This document shows, one piece after another, positions 61,398-64,000 of a stretch of DNA of 64,000 nucleotides. A program made the position numbers and the translations under genes. The DNA is taken from positions 1,922,001-1,986,000 of the forward strand of contig NC_064677.1 of assembly GCF_023278565.1 (NCBI RefSeq), given 5' to 3'. The DNA is from Colletotrichum lupini (taxonomy: Eukaryota > Ascomycota > Sordariomycetes > Glomerellales > Glomerellaceae). The notes under the pieces are model-generated. The model saw only the letters and a program-made list of their open reading frames with translations, was not told the DNA's origin and ran no database searches. The first letter of the stretch is position 1. Every line of letters starts with the position of its first letter.

Positions 61398-63264
61398 GTT
61401 TGCGGTGGAACGTGAGGGTTTGAGGATTTGGACAGATCGGTTTTGCTGCAATGGAGGGAGCTGTGTTGTTTGGTCTGAACAACCAAAGAAAGAAAGAAAA
61501 AATGTAGCCCTGTCGGCTCGCTCAAAGGACGATTGGGAACCCGGTCGATCGGAGCGCAAGCTGCCACTGAGCAACGAGGACGCACTGTAGAAAGTGGGAT
61601 GGTCTGATGATGGAGCTCGAGAATCCCCGATGGCTTGGCCTTTTGCACCGTGCACGCAAGCTGTGGACCCCGAAAGATGAAAGAGGTTAGCCACACTTCC
61701 GTCACCCAACTGACAGATCAAAAGTAAGTAGTGCGACTATGTTGTAGCCAGGCTGGAAAATCTCTAAATAGCATAGAGACTAAAGTTGTACCTTGTATCT
61801 GATGGTGGTTGAAACAACTCTCTACCAGAACGGAGAATCCAGGGTTGAGGAGCGGCCGAGATGCTTCAATCTAAAGTGCCAGCTATGGCTAGAAGCTGAG
61901 GTAAGCAGGTACGTGGTCCCAGACCCCAGGCACGGGACAGGTGCGCCGGACTCAACGATCGCTGTGCTGTGCGTGCCTGCTACGCCTGCGAGGGACGTTC
62001 TGCGTAGTTTACAGGGGTGCCTTCAGCCTGTGAACTCGCCTAATTACGGAACGACTAGTGTCCAACCTTGAAGTTCCTCAGGAACCAAGGCGGCAAGGCC
62101 AACGGCGGCGGCCCTGGTCTCATCGTCTCCCCAGCCGCGAGGTACATCTGTCAAAGTACCTACCTTACCTTGTGGCTGAGGGCCTCCGTAATCCGCATCT
62201 CGAATTCTCGACAAAGTACTCCGTATTGAGCTCGCCCAGTCCCGCAACTGGGCTCTCAACCCTGGGCCCAACTGGTGAGGCTGACAGAGATGGAGACGCT
62301 TGCTTGGCAGGGTCATATGTCATTACGGGGACTGCTAAACCCAGACGGGCCATAATGCTGCGGCGGGACAGGCACGACGGCACGTCGCAGCGCAAGTCGT
62401 AATTGACGGCAGTGTTTGGATGGCGAGTCCCCTCAAACCTTACGTACATCCCACCACGTACCGTTCCCCCTCACTGTCTTCTGTGTGTCTGTCTGTCAGT
62501 GTCGGTTACCACCCACCCTCTCTACCTTACCTTGAGGTACAACGCTGTTGCGTGCACGGCGCCGCAAAGCACTACTGCGGCCTACGTGCCTAGCATACGT
62601 TTCCCTTTTTCCTCCCCTCCCCTTCCCTGCCGTGCCTACCCACCTGCCCGCCTGCCCTGCCTCATCTCGGAGAGCGGTACTTCCCTCCATCCCCCAGACT
62701 GGTGCGCCAACCCAGGTACCGGCGAATCAGGTACACCATCCACACACTGCCGTCCCAGCAAAACGGCTACGCAGTACGAAGTACCTTACGGAGGGAATCT
62801 TATTGCTCCAAGGGGCCATTGCCATGCCACTTCGTCGTCAATCACAACCTCCTGCACCTTGCCTACTGCCACTGCTCCAGAAAAACACCCGAAGCTTGCT
62901 TTCCCTCTCACCTCTCACGCGCCCATCGTGACGGCAACCTGGCCATGCTCCCCTTCGCATCTCGCTAGCTTCGAAACGTCCGCCCAGCATCATTATGCTC
63001 CTCAGCCCTCTTGCACGGCCGTCCATCCCACTTGTCAGAATCTCTCCGACTACACGCGCGCAACAAACCCTCGCTCTCACGCCCGCTTACGCATACTTGC
63101 GACGACACTCGACGACCTCGTCAATCCACGACCACCAACCTACCCTGCTTGGCTAAGCCGGCGACAGACCACACGCCGTTGGAGGGCTCATGACGATACA
63201 CTTGCAGCCGTGGGTGTAATGGGTATCGGCACCCTGGGCTCCCGCTGTCGTTTCTGCTACAACC
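61398..63264. promoter_or_regulatory. Divergent promoter and C/T-rich leader
   Basis: 1.87 kb between divergent starts. From about 62400 the + strand is C/T-rich with repeated TACCTTACCTTG-like words (62160 and 62523), consistent with a promoter and leader for the gene at 63265. A 296-codon open frame (62403-63293) covers this leader but starts with TTG and is low-complexity; it is not taken as a gene. Confidence 0.45.
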
Positions 63265-63293
63265 ATGGCTCCTCCCGCTCAGAATGGGCCTGA
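63219..63293 (+). promoter_or_regulatory. Overlapping upstream ORF (24 codons)
   Basis: ATG at 63219 opens a 24-codon frame that ends at TGA 63291-63293, inside the first exon of the next gene and in a different frame from its start at 63265. If transcripts begin upstream of 63219, this uORF would compete with the main start. Confidence 0.4.
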
Positions 63294-64000
63294 TGGCTCA
63301 TCACTTGTACGACGCCCTGTCTTTTGTTCTTTTACAACGCTGACCATACGCAGAAACCCGTCTCGTCGCTGAGAGCCAAGTTCGAGAACATGAACAAGAA
63401 CGGCGAATCTGCCGCCGCGCCTGGCCCCTCCCCGCCCCGAACCATCTCTCCGGCCCCGAAGCCAGAGTTCCTTCGAGATGCGAAAGCCTCCTCCGAAAGC
63501 CTTCAGAGCCTCCCAATTCCCCCGAGACCCCGCGAGCGCGCGAGCATCTCGGCACCGTCACTCCCGCCTCCTCTTCACGAGCCCGTCCCTCGCTCACCCG
63601 GCCGCTCCCTCGGTGTCCCTCCCACCTTGAAACCGGAGCCCGTCAAGGCTCCTTCGGTCCTGATAGAACCGCCTCAGTCACCGCCAAAGAACTCTATCTC
63701 GAGGTTCTCCATCGCCGAGGCACCGGCCTTCTTAAACGCCGCCGACTCCGGCTCTTCCACCCCCACCACGCCAACCACTTCGCGAGCCTTCAAGATCCCA
63801 AGCAGGCCGCACACCCCTTCGCTCGATCCGCGACGTTCACCGAGGTTGTCTGCTTCACAGCCGCCTTCACCACCGCCGCCGAGACGATCTGGCGAGATAC
63901 GGAGGGACCACAAGCCCGCCGTGCCCCCGCCAATCAACCGTGCCGAAAAGCCGTCGATGCGAGACCAGCCCAAGGCTCCCTACTACGCAGATCACCAAAT
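63265..64000 (+). CDS. N-terminus of a long disordered protein, 3' partial
   Basis: Exon 1 is 63265-63306 (ATG in an ACAACC-ATGG context). A 47-bp intron (63307-63353; GTACGA donor, CTGAC branch, CAG acceptor) leads to exon 2 from 63354, which stays open to the window end; 229 residues are visible. The start MAPPAQNGPDGSSLKPVSSL runs into RAKFENMN, after which the protein is Pro/Ser-rich and disordered with many SP and PPxP-like motifs (IPPRPRER, PPSPPPPRR, AVPPPINR) suited to SH3 or 14-3-3 binding. An SSLRAKFE-like start occurs in fungal cytoskeletal and RhoGEF-type regulators, but no catalytic domain is in view. The product is left unnamed. Confidence 0.6.

Noticed and set aside
62403..63293. 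296-codon + strand frame before the last gene
   Set aside because: Begins with TTG, low-complexity C/T-driven composition, and overlaps the better supported start at 63265; only its terminal ATG-led 24 codons are kept as a uORF.
1..64000. CRISPR arrays, bacterial operons, rRNA genes
   Set aside because: No regularly spaced repeats, ribosome-binding sites or rRNA-like sequence; the spliced genes are eukaryotic.

Overview
The window is nuclear DNA of a filamentous ascomycete (Pezizomycotina, most likely a Sordariomycete). The genes carry short introns (46-130 bp) with GTRNGT-type donors, CTAAC/CTGAC branch sites and YAG acceptors. The protein families are fungal housekeeping families, and one AT-rich block has the TpA-rich signature of repeat-induced point mutation (RIP). 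The species cannot be named from sequence alone.

Layout. 1-2873 (+): 3' part of a DSL1/ZW10-type vesicle-tethering gene whose 5' end lies outside the window. 2874-7610: a 4.7-kb convergent gap with a strongly pyrimidine-rich + strand and no supported gene. 7611-11009 (-): an intronless delta-type phosphoinositide phospholipase C. 11010-46465: about 35 kb without any supported intact gene. This stretch begins with a 3.8-kb pyrimidine-rich leader/promoter (read on the PLC strand) and contains a 2.0-kb RIP-degraded insertion (18403-20406) flanked by a near-perfect 15-bp direct repeat. 46466-46735 (+): a small cysteine-rich secreted-protein gene broken by two in-frame stops.

From 48 kb onward the window is ordinary gene-dense DNA: a BCS1-type AAA ATPase (48098-50180, +), the TFIIIC subunit 5/tau95 gene (50467-52688, -), a PP2A B56 regulatory subunit (55157-57521, +), a CID/RS/RGG RNA-processing protein (58250-60172, -), a 121-residue single-span-like DUF4748-type protein built from four exons of which three are micro-exons (60840-61397, -), and the 5' end of a long disordered protein (63265 to the window end, +).

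The genes do not form a pathway or cluster. They cover ER-Golgi tethering, lipid signalling, mitochondrial AAA function, Pol III transcription, phosphatase targeting and mRNA processing. The accessory interest lies in the gene desert, the decayed insertion, the broken effector-like gene, and gene-structure details (micro-exons, an alternative PP2A tail, an overlapping uORF). All exon boundaries were derived by hand from splice consensus and frame continuity. Function calls rest on recognising family motifs, not on a database search.
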